Positions 54,909-63,333 of a stretch of 64,000 nucleotides of DNA are shown here, in pieces. This DNA comes from Flavobacteriales bacterium CG_4_9_14_3_um_filter_40_17 (GTDB lineage: Bacteria > Bacteroidota > Bacteroidia > Flavobacteriales > Flavobacteriaceae), in the NCBI GenBank assembly GCA_002790195.1, contig PFUR01000003.1, positions 37,538 to 101,537 on the forward strand, given 5' to 3'. The notes under the pieces are model-generated. The model had not been told where the DNA came from. It made no database searches and saw only the letters and a list, made by a program, of their open reading frames with translations. How positions within the stretch are numbered: the first letter of the stretch is position 1; each line of letters begins with the position of its first letter. Both the position numbers and the translations under genes were made by a program.

Positions 54909-56228
54909 TTATCCGTACAATTCTTTGATGAAGTCATTGTATGAAACTTCTTTTTCTTTCAAATCAATGTTTTCTTTAAAAAATTGAATCTGTTTCAAGC
55001 TTAAAATTTGGTCTGACAGTCGTTTGGCTTCCTCACGATTAGAGAGAATCCTGTTGGCGATGTTGTCAAGTTCGGTTTCGTCTATATCAATTTTGCCGAA
55101 TTGAATCATTTGTTGAGCAATCAATTCTTTAGCCTTGTTTTTCAAATCGTCATAGGTGACTTGCAAATTGTTGTCTCTGATGAGCTTAGACTCAATCAAT
55201 TGATAACGGAGTGCTTTTTCTGATTTTTCATATTCGGCGGCGGCTTCGTCGGCGGTCAAAGGTTTTTCGCCCACGGTTTGTATCCATCTTTGGAGGAATG
55301 CTTGCGGAAGGTCGAATTGGGTATTTTCAATCAAAAATTCCGTTACATCGTTCAGAAGTTTTTGGTCGCTTTGTTGCCCAAATTGTTGTTCAAAATCTGT
55401 GCGTAACGTGTTAATCATTTCCGCTTCTGAATTGACTTTTTCCTCTCCAAATATCTTGTCAAAAAAATCTTGATTGAGTTCAGCTGCTATTCTGAGTTTT
55501 ACATCTTGAATTTCGAAATGTACGTCCACGTCTAAATCGTGTGCTTCATCATGGCTTATTTTTAGATGACGTATCAAATCGTGTGCATCTTCAACGATTT
55601 TTTTGGTGTTTAAAACTACCGTATCGCCGATTTTTGCCCCGGTCAATTGTTTTTGTGCATCCTTGGCAAGTTCGTTAAATATGAGAATGGTTTCGTTGTG
55701 GATGTTTTTTACATCATTTGTAAAAACACCTTTTATTTCGGTATCTTTTCCAGCAGCATCTTTGTCTTCAATCTTTCCGTATTGTTTGCGAAGGTTGTCG
55801 ATTTGTTTGTTGATGGCAGCATCGTCTGCTATAATCTTGTACAATTTAACTTTATCGCCAACTTTCAGGTTGATGTCGAATTCTGGTGCGAGGCCCAATT
55901 CAAATTCGAAAGAGAATTGTTCGGCATCCCAGTCCAAATCGTCTTGCGGTTTTGGCAGTGGATTTCCCAATACATCTAATTTTTCTTCAGTCAAAAACTT
56001 GTCTAACGCGTCTTGGAGAAGTTTGTTGATTTCGTCCACCAAAACGGCCTTACCATATTGTTTTTGAATGAGTGAAAAAGGCACGTTCCCTTTTCTAAAC
56101 CCCGGCACATTGACGTTTTTTCGATAGTCTTTCAGTACTTTAGCTACTTTGTCGGAATAATCTTCTTTGAGGATGTCAATTTTTACAACTGCGTTTAGCG
56201 AGTCGATTTGTTCTTTGATAATATTCAT
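54909..56228 (-). CDS. tig: trigger factor
   Basis: A 439-residue ribosome-associated chaperone. The ribosome-docking loop is VPGFRKGNVPFSLIQKQYG (about residues 40-58), a diverged form of the GFRxGxxP signature. The middle PPIase-like domain and long helical C-terminal arms (EYEKSEKALRYQLIESKLIR) are in place. In Bacteroidota the PPIase part is often degenerate, and here I do not see a strong FKBP signature. It is the first gene of tig-clpP-clpX on the minus strand. Confidence 0.93.
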   Translation of the reverse strand: MNIIKEQIDSLNAVVKIDILKEDYSDKVAKVLKDYRKNVNVPGFRKGNVPFSLIQKQYGKAVLVDEINKLLQDALDKFLTEEKLDVLGNPLPKPQDDLDWDAEQFSFEFELGLAPEFDINLKVGDKVKLYKIIADDAAINKQIDNLRKQYGKIEDKDAAGKDTEIKGVFTNDVKNIHNETILIFNELAKDAQKQLTGAKIGDTVVLNTKKIVEDAHDLIRHLKISHDEAHDLDVDVHFEIQDVKLRIAAELNQDFFDKIFGEEKVNSEAEMINTLRTDFEQQFGQQSDQKLLNDVTEFLIENTQFDLPQAFLQRWIQTVGEKPLTADEAAAEYEKSEKALRYQLIESKLIRDNNLQVTYDDLKNKAKELIAQQMIQFGKIDIDETELDNIANRILSNREEAKRLSDQILSLKQIQFFKENIDLKEKEVSYNDFIKELYG

Positions 56229-56301
56229 GTAGTGAGTGATTTCAATTTGAATTGGGCGGCAAAAATACTACATTTTAACATTCTGGCAAATATTTTAACT
56301 T

Positions 56302-56340
56302 GCTTATCACATTCGTTTTCAAGATTTCATCCCATAAAAA
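56302..56340. repeat. direct repeat, left copy
   Basis: A 39-base sequence starting GCTTATCACATTCG and ending TTTCATCCCATAAAAA. It matches 58908-58946 at 36 of 39 positions. It is followed at once by CCCCGGGG, possibly the remains of a hairpin. It bounds the creD cassette on its left. Confidence 0.8.
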
Positions 56341-56456
56341 CCCCGGGGCACGTAATGGCTGAAGATTCATAATCTCAACCCGCTGGGTGAAATTAATAAA
56401 ATTCCGACAAGGACGGCTGCCAATCTTGAATGGTTACGACTTTCCGCTAAATAAAT

Positions 56457-56487
56457 TTGGTGTTTATAAGAGAATTAATTTACTTTG
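56457..56487 (+). promoter_or_regulatory. promoter of the cassette
   Basis: TTG (56457-56459), a 20-base spacer and TTACTTTG (56480-56487). The -7 box is one base from TAnnTTTG. The predicted start is about 12 bases before the ATG at 56507. Confidence 0.6.
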
Positions 56488-56504
56488 CATTTCAAAGTAC
56501 TTTA
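56482..56504 (+). promoter_or_regulatory. candidate operator, copy 1
   Basis: ACTTTG-CATTT-CAAAGTACTTTA. The inverted halves overlap the -7 box of the cassette promoter and end two bases before the ATG. The same pattern recurs before creD at 57506-57528. Confidence 0.6.
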
Positions 56505-56506
56505 TC

Positions 56507-57115
56507 ATGAATAAAAATGAACACCTAAAAAACTTAAGCGAAATCAAGCAGCTCATGGATCGCTCATCCAGATTTATTTCTTTGAGCGGGCTTTCGGGCA
56601 TAATTGCAGGGGTTTATGCCATCATTGGAGCTGCTCTGGCCTATTTTTTTACTTTCCCAAAGCCGGGAAGCTATCTTGAAACAAACAGTCGGAATTTCAA
56701 AATATCAGTTTTTATAATATTATTTGTCGCCGTTTTAAGTGTTGTCACCGCTTTTTTTCTCTCCTCAAGGAAAGCAAAAAAAAATAACGAAAAAATTTGG
56801 GATGCCACAACAAAGCGTCTGTTAACCAATTTTCTTATTCCATTGTTAACAGGCGGTATCTATATTATTCTCAATTTAAACAATCAGCATTATGGATTAA
56901 CCGCTTCTTTAATGCTCATTTTCTATGGGCTGTCTTTAGTTAATGCTTCCAAATACACCGTGGGTGATATAAAATACTTGGGAATTGCCGAAATTGCCGT
57001 GGGGCTTCTGTGTGCTGCACTTCCGGGATATGGATTGTGGTTTTGGATTTTGGGGTTCGGTTTCTTTCATATTATCTATGGAAGTTTGATGTATCTGGAT
57101 GAGAAAAAATCTTAG
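56507..57115 (+). CDS. six-TM hypothetical membrane protein
   Basis: A 202-residue inner-membrane protein of unknown function. The start is ATG 56507 (MNKNEHLKNLSEIKQLMDRS); the frame is open to 56387, but that stretch overlaps the promoter. A short polar N-terminus precedes six hydrophobic segments: LSGIIAGVYAIIGAALAYFF, ISVFIILFVAVLSVVTAFFL, FLIPLLTGGIYIILNL, ASLMLIFYGLSLVNA, YLGIAEIAVGLLCAAL and WFWILGFGFFHIIYGSL. The next gene starts two bases after the stop and encodes a winged-helix regulator. It is likely controlled by it and may sense or respond to the same signal as CreD. Confidence 0.75.
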   Translation: MNKNEHLKNLSEIKQLMDRSSRFISLSGLSGIIAGVYAIIGAALAYFFTFPKPGSYLETNSRNFKISVFIILFVAVLSVVTAFFLSSRKAKKNNEKIWDATTKRLLTNFLIPLLTGGIYIILNLNNQHYGLTASLMLIFYGLSLVNASKYTVGDIKYLGIAEIAVGLLCAALPGYGLWFWILGFGFFHIIYGSLMYLDEKKS

Positions 57116-57117
57116 CT

Positions 57118-57405
57118 GTGGGATTAATCGATAATATTAATAAACTATTCGACCACCGAATTCGGCTGGGTATTATGTCCATCTTGGTTGTCAACGAAGA
57201 TGCAGATTTCAACCGCCTAAAGGAACTGCTGAATGTGACCGATGGCAATTTGGCAAGCCACCTGAAATCTTTGGAGTCATCGAAGTATATTGAAGTTGAA
57301 AAATCCTTTATCGACAGAAAACCAAACACGCGCTATTCTGTCACGAAATTGGGTAAAGCTGAATTTAAAAAACACCTTGAAGCACTCGAAAAATTAATTA
57401 AATAA
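57118..57405 (+). CDS. winged-helix transcriptional regulator
   Basis: A 95-residue DNA-binding protein of the winged helix-turn-helix type (PadR/ArsR/MarR-like, HTH_27). The start is a GTG two bases after the membrane gene's stop (MGLIDNINKLFDHRIRLGIM). The recognition helix region is FNRLKELLNVTDGNLASHLK (about residues 31-50). The wing is YIEVEKSFIDRKPNTRYSVT. C-terminal LGKAEFKKHLEALEKLIK forms a helix likely used for dimerisation. No ligand domain is present. Located between the membrane gene and creD, with matching operator-like sites before each, it is the probable repressor of both. Confidence 0.88.
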   Translation: MGLIDNINKLFDHRIRLGIMSILVVNEDADFNRLKELLNVTDGNLASHLKSLESSKYIEVEKSFIDRKPNTRYSVTKLGKAEFKKHLEALEKLIK

Positions 57406-57505
57406 ACAGCCTTCCGAACATAGACAAGCCATGTATCTCACTGAAACAAAATCTTGAATCACTGAAACAGCTATAAATAAGCGCTAAATATTTTTTTATT
57501 AATCA

Positions 57506-57528
57506 ACTTTGAATAACAAAGTACTTTA
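57506..57528 (+). promoter_or_regulatory. candidate operator, copy 2, before creD
   Basis: ACTTTG-AATAA-CAAAGTACTTTA, 12 bases before the creD ATG. It is identical to the copy at 56482-56504 except in the 5-base spacer. Its left half overlaps CAACTTTG, a -7-like box one base from TAnnTTTG. Confidence 0.65.
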
Positions 57529-57539
57529 AATCTAACATT

Positions 57540-58883
57540 ATGGAAGAAAAAACTGTAACATTCGCAAATTGGTTGCGCAATTCTATTACTGCGAAAATGC
57601 TCGTGGTCGGGTTTCTGTTGGTAGTATTGCTCATTCCGCTACTTTTTGTACAAAACCTGATAGAAGAAAGAGGCCACCGGCAAAAGGAAGTCGTCCATGA
57701 AATAAATAAAAAATGGGGAAACGAAATTGTGCTTTCAGGCCCCATTTTAAAAATCCCTTACAAAGCTTTCAAGGAAAACAGGGTTTATAGTCCGGACGGG
57801 AAATACACCACCACCCAGGAAACCGCAATAGAAGTGGCCTATTTTTTCCCCGAATTCTTAGAAATAGGGGCAACTGCCAACACTAAACCCCTGCACCGGA
57901 GTATTTTTGAATCGGTCGTTTTTAATGCAGACATCCGTGTAAAAGGTAGTTTTCCGACCATAGACTTTTCCGAAACGGACATTCTTCCTGAAAACGTGCT
58001 GTGGGACAAAGCCATACTCTTAATAAAAACCTCCAACCTGAAGGGAATCAGGAATACTTTGACAATAAATTTTAATTCGACTTCATTCAATATGTTGCCA
58101 AAATACGCAGATGAATACCTCAATACTTTAGAAAGCAAACCTATTTTGGATTTTTCAAAAAACAGCTCCTCGCCTACTTCATTTTCATTCAATATGAATG
58201 TTAACGGCAGCGATGCAATAAAATTTATTCCTATCGGTAAAGAAACTACTGCTCACATGAAGAGCAATTGGCACTCACCCAGTTTTATTGGTGAATTTTT
58301 ACCGGAAGACGGCTCTCGCAAAATCGCTCAAAGCGGATTTAAAGCATCGTGGAAAATCCTACAAATTAACCGCCAATTTGAACAATCGTTTTTTGGCAAA
58401 CTTCCCGATTTGACAAAATTTGCTTTCGGCACGCAGCTGATTGTAACGGTTGACGAATATCAAAAAAGTGAACGCGCAGCAAAATACGGGTTCTTGGTTA
58501 TCGGGTTGACCTTGCTTGTCTTCTTCCTCATACAACTCATCAGCAAAGTGTATATACATCCGTTTCAGTATGTCATGGTCGGCTTGGCCTTGGTTATGTT
58601 TTACACTTTGCTTATTTCAATTTCGGAACACAGTTCGTTTTTTAAAGCATACTTCATCGCGGCTCTGTCGGTTTTAGGCCTCATTACATTGTACTCGAGG
58701 AGTATTCTGAAAGGTGTAAAATTTCCATTGCTTATTTGTTTTTCATTGGCAACGCTTTACAGCTATATTTTTATCATCATCCAATTGGAAAATTATGCAC
58801 TTATAACAGGCAGTATCGGTTTATTTGTAATACTGGCTATCATCATGTTTGTTTCAAAAAAGATTGACTGGCAGAAAGATTAA
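57540..58883 (+). CDS. creD: CreD family inner-membrane protein
   Basis: A 447-residue membrane protein of the CreD family (cell envelope integrity). The first TM is at about residues 16-37 (MLVVGFLLVVLLIPLLFVQN). A large periplasmic domain follows (residues 38-310), including GNEIVLSGPILKIPYKAF and the conserved WHSPSFIGEFLPEDGSRKI. About five C-terminal TM helices follow (LVIGLTLLVFFLIQLISKVY, YVMVGLALVMFYTLLISISE). In E. coli creD is activated by the CreBC two-component system; here no sensor kinase is adjacent, and a winged-helix protein takes that place. A terminator follows. Confidence 0.93.
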   Translation: MEEKTVTFANWLRNSITAKMLVVGFLLVVLLIPLLFVQNLIEERGHRQKEVVHEINKKWGNEIVLSGPILKIPYKAFKENRVYSPDGKYTTTQETAIEVAYFFPEFLEIGATANTKPLHRSIFESVVFNADIRVKGSFPTIDFSETDILPENVLWDKAILLIKTSNLKGIRNTLTINFNSTSFNMLPKYADEYLNTLESKPILDFSKNSSSPTSFSFNMNVNGSDAIKFIPIGKETTAHMKSNWHSPSFIGEFLPEDGSRKIAQSGFKASWKILQINRQFEQSFFGKLPDLTKFAFGTQLIVTVDEYQKSERAAKYGFLVIGLTLLVFFLIQLISKVYIHPFQYVMVGLALVMFYTLLISISEHSSFFKAYFIAALSVLGLITLYSRSILKGVKFPLLICFSLATLYSYIFIIIQLENYALITGSIGLFVILAIIMFVSKKIDWQKD

Positions 58884-58907
58884 GCACAATTGGGGGCAGA
58901 TTAGCCC

Positions 58908-58946
58908 GCTTGTCACATTCGCTTTCAAGATTTCATTCCATAAAAA
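58908..58946. repeat. direct repeat, right copy
   Basis: A 39-base sequence starting GCTTGTCACATTCG and ending TTTCATTCCATAAAAA, 36 of 39 identical to 56302-56340. It bounds the creD cassette on its right and runs into the terminator hairpin. Confidence 0.8.
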
Positions 58947-58975
58947 ACCGGAGGAAAAACTCCGGTTCATTTTTA
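58946..58975. terminator. bidirectional terminator between creD and the GDSL gene
   Basis: The arms AACCGGAG (58946-58953) and CTCCGGTT (58960-58967) enclose GAAAAA, with A and T runs either side. It suits creD on the plus strand and the GDSL gene on the minus strand. Confidence 0.75.
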
Positions 58976-58989
58976 TAAAATTTGAAACT

Positions 58990-60546
58990 TTAAGGAAGAA
59001 TCAGCGTATTAAAATTTATCAATTTAACTTCCGGCAAGGTTGAACCATATTTTGTATTGATTGCCCTGATAAAAGCATTTGCAACCAAGGCATATCCTCT
59101 TGGAGTAGGATGGATTCCGTCTAAAGAAAAAGTCCCCCCGCTCACCAAAGGTTGTTTCATCACGCCGCCGTCAAACGGGATACCGCCGTTGAGCACCTGC
59201 AATTGGGCAGCTTTTGCATCGACAAAAGCCAAGTCAAACTGTTGTGCCAAGGCTTGTATGGTGGCATTGTATTGTGCCGTTGCGTTCGCAATTGTTTGAA
59301 GTTCATCTGTGTCCAAAGCGTCTTTGTCTTTGATCGGGTTGGCAGCCGCAAGCACCAATTGTGCTTGTTCAGCTGTTGGAGTGCCACCACCTTGCAATAT
59401 TCCCAATACCTGAAGGACAGCCGGGGTAATGGCTACCGAACCATATCCTTGCGTGCGCAAGGCATTTTGATCGATTGTCAGCAACAACAATTCGTCTGAG
59501 GCCATTTGTCTTAGCCCAAGCGGATTGGTTTGTGTAGCCGGAACGGAAATTAAAAAACGATTGGGGCCGGCGGAGAAAGTAAACGCATATTGCGAAGCTA
59601 TTTGGACTGCTTGTTGAGGCGGTACATTTTGTTGGATAAGCCCTTGGGTGAAAATACCACTAAACGCTTGAAAAAATCCGGTCAGGCTTGCCGCTTGTGA
59701 TGCGTCGAGCACCAAAGCATTGTTTGGCACGGTTGTAAAAAATGGAATCGTAAACACATCCGGAATGTTGGCGACAACCCCTTTTGCTCCTGTTCCGGTC
59801 AATGCGGCCAGCAAGGTATTGTAAACCGATGCAAAAACATTGCCGTCGGTGATGTCGTTGGGTCCATAAGTCGTCGGATCAAGATTCCCGGTTTGGTCAA
59901 TTCCAGTACCACCCGAAAGCGCATAACCAAGTACATCGTTGTTGCCAATCCACAAACTAAAAAAAGTAGGGTTTTGCGCGATGGCATCCTGAAGCACGGT
60001 CGAGTTTGGGCTGGAGGCAAAGCGGACAAAATAAGGATTGGCTTTACCGAGAGAAACATTGGCTACATTGCCAAAGCCGGGAGCTAAAAGATGGAAGCTT
60101 TTGGCTCCGGGCACGCCCATATTGTTAAATGGGCCAGCCAAAACGTTGGTGATATCGGTAGTCGGCGAACCGGGAATCCTCGAAGGTAGCAGACCATTGG
60201 ATGTTTGCGCCAAAACCAGTCTATTTTCAAGAATTTGCTGGCCGCCGAGCAAGACACCGCCAAGGTTGTCATTCATCAATGGAATTTTGAATTCACCGCC
60301 ACCTGCCAAAGCAAATTGCTCGGATAAAATGTACGGAAACGAACCTTCTTGACCTTGAATGAACAAGGCTCCGTCAGCAAAACCTGCCGTCAGAGAGTTA
60401 CCCAAAGAAACATAGTTACTGAAATCTGCCGAGCCAGGCGAGGCTACTACCTCTTCATCGATAATTGTATCGTTCGCGTCATCACCGTTACAAGCTACTA
60501 CTGCCAAAAGGGCAAGTAATAACCATAGATTATAAACTTTCTTCAT
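58990..60546 (-). CDS. SGNH/GDSL hydrolase lipoprotein
   Basis: A 518-residue lipoprotein. The lipobox is LLALLAVVACNGDDAND (Cys about residue 19). Residues about 43-510 form an SGNH hydrolase with block I YVSLGNSLTAGFAD (the GDSL serine appears as GNSL), block II GVPGAKSFHLLAP, block III FFSLWIGNNDVLGYAL with the Asn, and block V SLDGIHPTPRGYALVANAFI with the Asp-His pair. The 518-residue length is long for this family, with a Gln/Ala-rich central part. It may be a cell-surface or periplasmic esterase. It is monocistronic. Confidence 0.9.
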   Translation of the reverse strand: MKKVYNLWLLLALLAVVACNGDDANDTIIDEEVVASPGSADFSNYVSLGNSLTAGFADGALFIQGQEGSFPYILSEQFALAGGGEFKIPLMNDNLGGVLLGGQQILENRLVLAQTSNGLLPSRIPGSPTTDITNVLAGPFNNMGVPGAKSFHLLAPGFGNVANVSLGKANPYFVRFASSPNSTVLQDAIAQNPTFFSLWIGNNDVLGYALSGGTGIDQTGNLDPTTYGPNDITDGNVFASVYNTLLAALTGTGAKGVVANIPDVFTIPFFTTVPNNALVLDASQAASLTGFFQAFSGIFTQGLIQQNVPPQQAVQIASQYAFTFSAGPNRFLISVPATQTNPLGLRQMASDELLLLTIDQNALRTQGYGSVAITPAVLQVLGILQGGGTPTAEQAQLVLAAANPIKDKDALDTDELQTIANATAQYNATIQALAQQFDLAFVDAKAAQLQVLNGGIPFDGGVMKQPLVSGGTFSLDGIHPTPRGYALVANAFIRAINTKYGSTLPEVKLINFNTLILP

Positions 60547-60629
60547 GATTTGGATTTTGTTTGTTTGAAGTAATTGAATATTAACTTAACGTTAATAATA
60601 TGCAATTATAACAAAATAGTTTGAAACTT

Positions 60630-60971
60630 TTACGAATCTTTCAAAAAAGAGAATAAAAAAGATTGAAGAACGGAAAGCAACAAACTAAAAAACAAGGCGC
60701 TCCATACACTGCTAACCAGAAAACCACTGACGAGTTCGGCTACCATGAGTATGATAACCGCGTTGATGACCAATAAAAATAACCCAAAAGTGACAATGGT
60801 AACGGGTAGCGTAAAAAAAATCAAGATGGGTTTTACGAAAAGATTGAGGACGCTTAATAAAAAGGCAACCCAAATGGCAGTTAAATAATCATTCACGGTT
60901 ACGCCGGGCAAAAGGGCTGCAATTGCCATCACGGCTACCGCAGAAGTGAGAATTCGAATGATGGGTTTCAT
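60630..60971 (-). CDS. phage holin family (PF04020-type) membrane protein
   Basis: A 113-residue membrane protein with about four hydrophobic segments: ILTSAVAVMAIAALLPGVTV, LTAIWVAFLLSVLNLFVKPI, IFFTLPVTIVTFGLFLLVIN and VWSALFFSLLLSVLQSFLFS. The pattern NLFVKPILIFFTLPVTIVTF is the mark of the family. Despite its name it is found in many bacteria without phages. There are no other phage genes here. Its function is unknown. Confidence 0.85.
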   Translation of the reverse strand: MKPIIRILTSAVAVMAIAALLPGVTVNDYLTAIWVAFLLSVLNLFVKPILIFFTLPVTIVTFGLFLLVINAVIILMVAELVSGFLVSSVWSALFFSLLLSVLQSFLFSFLKDS

Positions 60972-60993
60972 GGAGTTAATTTTATTTTTTCAC

Positions 60994-61026
60994 AAACCTC
61001 ACAGGTTTCCAAAACCTGTGAGGTTT
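60994..61026. repeat. perfect 15-bp palindrome with 3-base loop
   Basis: AAACCTCACAGGTTT and its exact reverse complement flank CCA. It lies just after the end of the hydrolase gene at 61031 and before the holin-family gene. It is of the same size and end sequence (AACC...GGTT) as the palindrome at 27290. Confidence 0.75.
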
Positions 61027-61030
61027 TGGT

Positions 61031-61798
61031 TTAATTTTTCAAGAAAGATACTAATTTTTCATAAAAAACTTTCGGGTTTTCGGCATGCAGCCAATGGCCC
61101 GTACCCAAGACTTCAAAAATACTTGCTTTTGGAAAAAACTTTTCAATGGCAACCCGATCATTTTCTTCAATATACGAAGAGTTTTGGCCTTTCATAAACA
61201 AAACGGGATTTTCAAACTTTGCCCTTTGCATAAAAGTTTCCCCTATCATTTGCTCGGCTTGAGACAGCACTTTTAGATTGCATTTCAGTCCAAATTTTCC
61301 ATTGGTTTCGCGATACAAATTTTTTAATAAAAACTGACGGACACCAAAATCAGGAATGTATTTTTTTAATTGATTGTCTGCTTCTTGTCGAGTTTCTAAT
61401 TTTCCCAAATCTAAGGAAAGAAGCCCCGCCAGCACATCGGCGTGATGCGGTGGATAAACCTTAGGGGCGATGTCAACCACGATGAGTTTTTCTATTAATT
61501 CAGGGTGTCTTATTGCGAGATTCATCGCCACTTTACCTCCCATGGAATGCCCGATGACGGTAACATTCGATAATTGATAATGCAGGCAATATCGATAAAC
61601 ATCTTCGGCGAGCACATTGTAGTTGAATTCGTCGCTGTGAAAACTGTTGCCGTGGTTTCGCTGATCAATTAAATGTGCTTGAAACCCATCATCGGCCAAC
61701 TGTTTCCCGATGGTTTTCCAGTTGTCCAACATCCCTAGGAATCCATGAAGAATCAAAATGGGTTTTCCTTTTCCCAAAACAATCGAGTGTAGCAGCAT
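61031..61798 (-). CDS. alpha/beta hydrolase (YbfF-like)
   Basis: A 255-residue hydrolase. The start is set at ATG 61798 (MLLHSIVLGKGKPILILHGF); an ATG at 61867 would overlap pdxJ and adds a non-conserved 23 residues. The oxyanion site is ILILHGFLGMLDNWKTIGKQ. DQRNHGNSFHSDEF follows, and the nucleophile is Ser in VTVIGHSMGGKVAMNLA (about residue 97). The last His is in LGTGHWLHAENPKVF. It is like E. coli YbfF. Substrate unknown. It follows pdxJ on the same strand, as often in this phylum. Confidence 0.88.
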   Translation of the reverse strand: MLLHSIVLGKGKPILILHGFLGMLDNWKTIGKQLADDGFQAHLIDQRNHGNSFHSDEFNYNVLAEDVYRYCLHYQLSNVTVIGHSMGGKVAMNLAIRHPELIEKLIVVDIAPKVYPPHHADVLAGLLSLDLGKLETRQEADNQLKKYIPDFGVRQFLLKNLYRETNGKFGLKCNLKVLSQAEQMIGETFMQRAKFENPVLFMKGQNSSYIEENDRVAIEKFFPKASIFEVLGTGHWLHAENPKVFYEKLVSFLKN

Positions 61799-61847
61799 TT
61801 GTGTTAAGTTATTGATTAATCTTACAAGTTCGTTATTGATAGTATGT

Positions 61848-62579
61848 TTATTGTCTATTGCCTTCATTATCCAATTTTCGCAAATACAATTGGATTACGT
61901 TTTCTAATCCCAAATAAAGCGACTCGCAGATAAGCGCGTGGCCGATAGAAACTTCCAACAGATTCGGGACATTTTGCGCGAAAAAAGCGATGTTTTGCAA
62001 ACTCAAATCGTGTCCGGCGTTGACACCTAAACCCAAATTTGAGGCGAGTTTAGCTGCCTCGGCATAGGTGTCAATTCCCTTTTTATTCCCTGCTTCATAT
62101 TCTTTGGCGAAAGATTCGGTGTATAATTCAATTCGGTCGGTACCAGTTTCTTTTGCGCCTTCTACCATTTTTAATTCGGGATCCACAAAAATAGATGTCC
62201 GGATGCCGTTTCTTAGAAATTCAGAAATAATTTCACTTAAAAAACCTTTGTGCTTGCGCGTATCCCAACCCGCGTTTGAGGTGATGGCATCGACTGTGTC
62301 GGGAACCAAGGTCACTTGCGTCGGTTTTATTTTCAATACCAAATCGACAAAATCGGGAATCGGGTTTCCTTCGATGTTGTATTCGGTCGTGACCACATTG
62401 ACCAAGCTGTACGCATCCTGATAACGGATATGACGTTGGTCGGGCCGCGGATGAATCGTGATTCCTTGTCCGCCAAAAGCTTGCACATCACGCGCCACTT
62501 TCAATAAATCGGGCGTATTGCCTCCTCTAGAATTGCGCAAAGTGGCTATTTTATTGATGTTGACACTGAGTTTAGCCAT
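61848..62579 (-). CDS. pdxJ: pyridoxine 5'-phosphate synthase
   Basis: A 243-residue enzyme joining 1-deoxyxylulose 5-phosphate and aminoacetone phosphate to make pyridoxine phosphate. MAKLSVNINKIATLRNSRGG is the family N-terminus, with HPRPDQRHIRYQDAY following. The catalytic residues lie in LVPDTVDAITSNAGWD and IELYTESFAKEYEAG, and LGLGVNAGHDLSLQNIAFF is near the end. It shows that vitamin B6 is made by the DXP-dependent route. Confidence 0.97.
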   Translation of the reverse strand: MAKLSVNINKIATLRNSRGGNTPDLLKVARDVQAFGGQGITIHPRPDQRHIRYQDAYSLVNVVTTEYNIEGNPIPDFVDLVLKIKPTQVTLVPDTVDAITSNAGWDTRKHKGFLSEIISEFLRNGIRTSIFVDPELKMVEGAKETGTDRIELYTESFAKEYEAGNKKGIDTYAEAAKLASNLGLGVNAGHDLSLQNIAFFAQNVPNLLEVSIGHALICESLYLGLENVIQLYLRKLDNEGNRQ

Positions 62580-62674
62580 AATTGAGATTTTGATTGCAAA
62601 AATACAAAGAGCAAACCTTTAGATGTCCTAAAAAATGATTATTTTGCATGCATATGAATTCAGTTTCACAGAAA

Positions 62675-63328
62675 ATGAAAATTACCGACTTTATCAACAC
62701 AGATATTAAACCGCTTACTTTAAAAAACACTTTGAAGCAAGCCAAAGATTCGTTTAAAAAAAATGACACCAATCACTTGCCCGTCATTGATTCGCATCTT
62801 TTGGGAATGTTGTCTAAGGAAGATATACACGATTTAGATTTGGGTAAAAATATTGAAGATTATCAATACCTGCTTGATTTATTTTACGTTAAAAACTCAT
62901 ATAATTGGCTGGAAGTATTGGGTTTATTTGCGCAAAATCATACTGACATAATGCCCATAGTCGATGATGAAAATCTATATAACGGTTCTTATTTATTGGA
63001 AGATTTGCTCAATTTCATATACGAAACTCCTTTTCTGACCGAACCCGGTAATATCCTCATTATCGAACACAACACCACCGAACACTCGATGAGTAAAATC
63101 TGCCAAATTGTAGAGTCGAATGACGGGAAAATGCTCGGTGCATTTATCTCTGAAAACAGTCCTGACACCTTACAGGTCACACTCAAAATCGGCCCAATCG
63201 CCATCAACCCGATTATTCAATCTTTTAGAAGGTATGGTTATCAAATTGTTTCTGAACACGAAGAAGACAAATTGATGAGCAACCTAAAAGACCGGTCGGA
63301 GTATCTAAATAGGTATTTAAACATTTAA
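62675..63328 (+). CDS. CBS domain protein
   Basis: A roughly 217-residue protein with one or two CBS-like modules. The start is set at the ATG giving MKITDFINTDIKPLTLKNTL; ATGs at 62648 and 62654 are alternatives, since no RBS helps. DTNHLPVIDSHLLGMLSKED is a CBS unit and PIVDDENLYNGSYLLEDLLN a second. The C-terminal part is ACT-like (DTLQVTLKIGPIAINPIIQS). CBS pairs bind adenosyl compounds. It is only five bases from nadK and on the same strand, so likely affects it or is coregulated. Confidence 0.82.
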   Translation: MKITDFINTDIKPLTLKNTLKQAKDSFKKNDTNHLPVIDSHLLGMLSKEDIHDLDLGKNIEDYQYLLDLFYVKNSYNWLEVLGLFAQNHTDIMPIVDDENLYNGSYLLEDLLNFIYETPFLTEPGNILIIEHNTTEHSMSKICQIVESNDGKMLGAFISENSPDTLQVTLKIGPIAINPIIQSFRRYGYQIVSEHEEDKLMSNLKDRSEYLNRYLNI

Positions 63329-63333
63329 ATCTG

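Noticed and set aside
60630-60971. Holin-family gene as sign of a prophage
   Set aside because: No other phage genes nearby; this family is common in non-phage loci.
61799-61867. Extended start for the YbfF-like hydrolase
   Set aside because: It would overlap pdxJ and adds a non-conserved leader; the conserved N-terminus begins at 61798.
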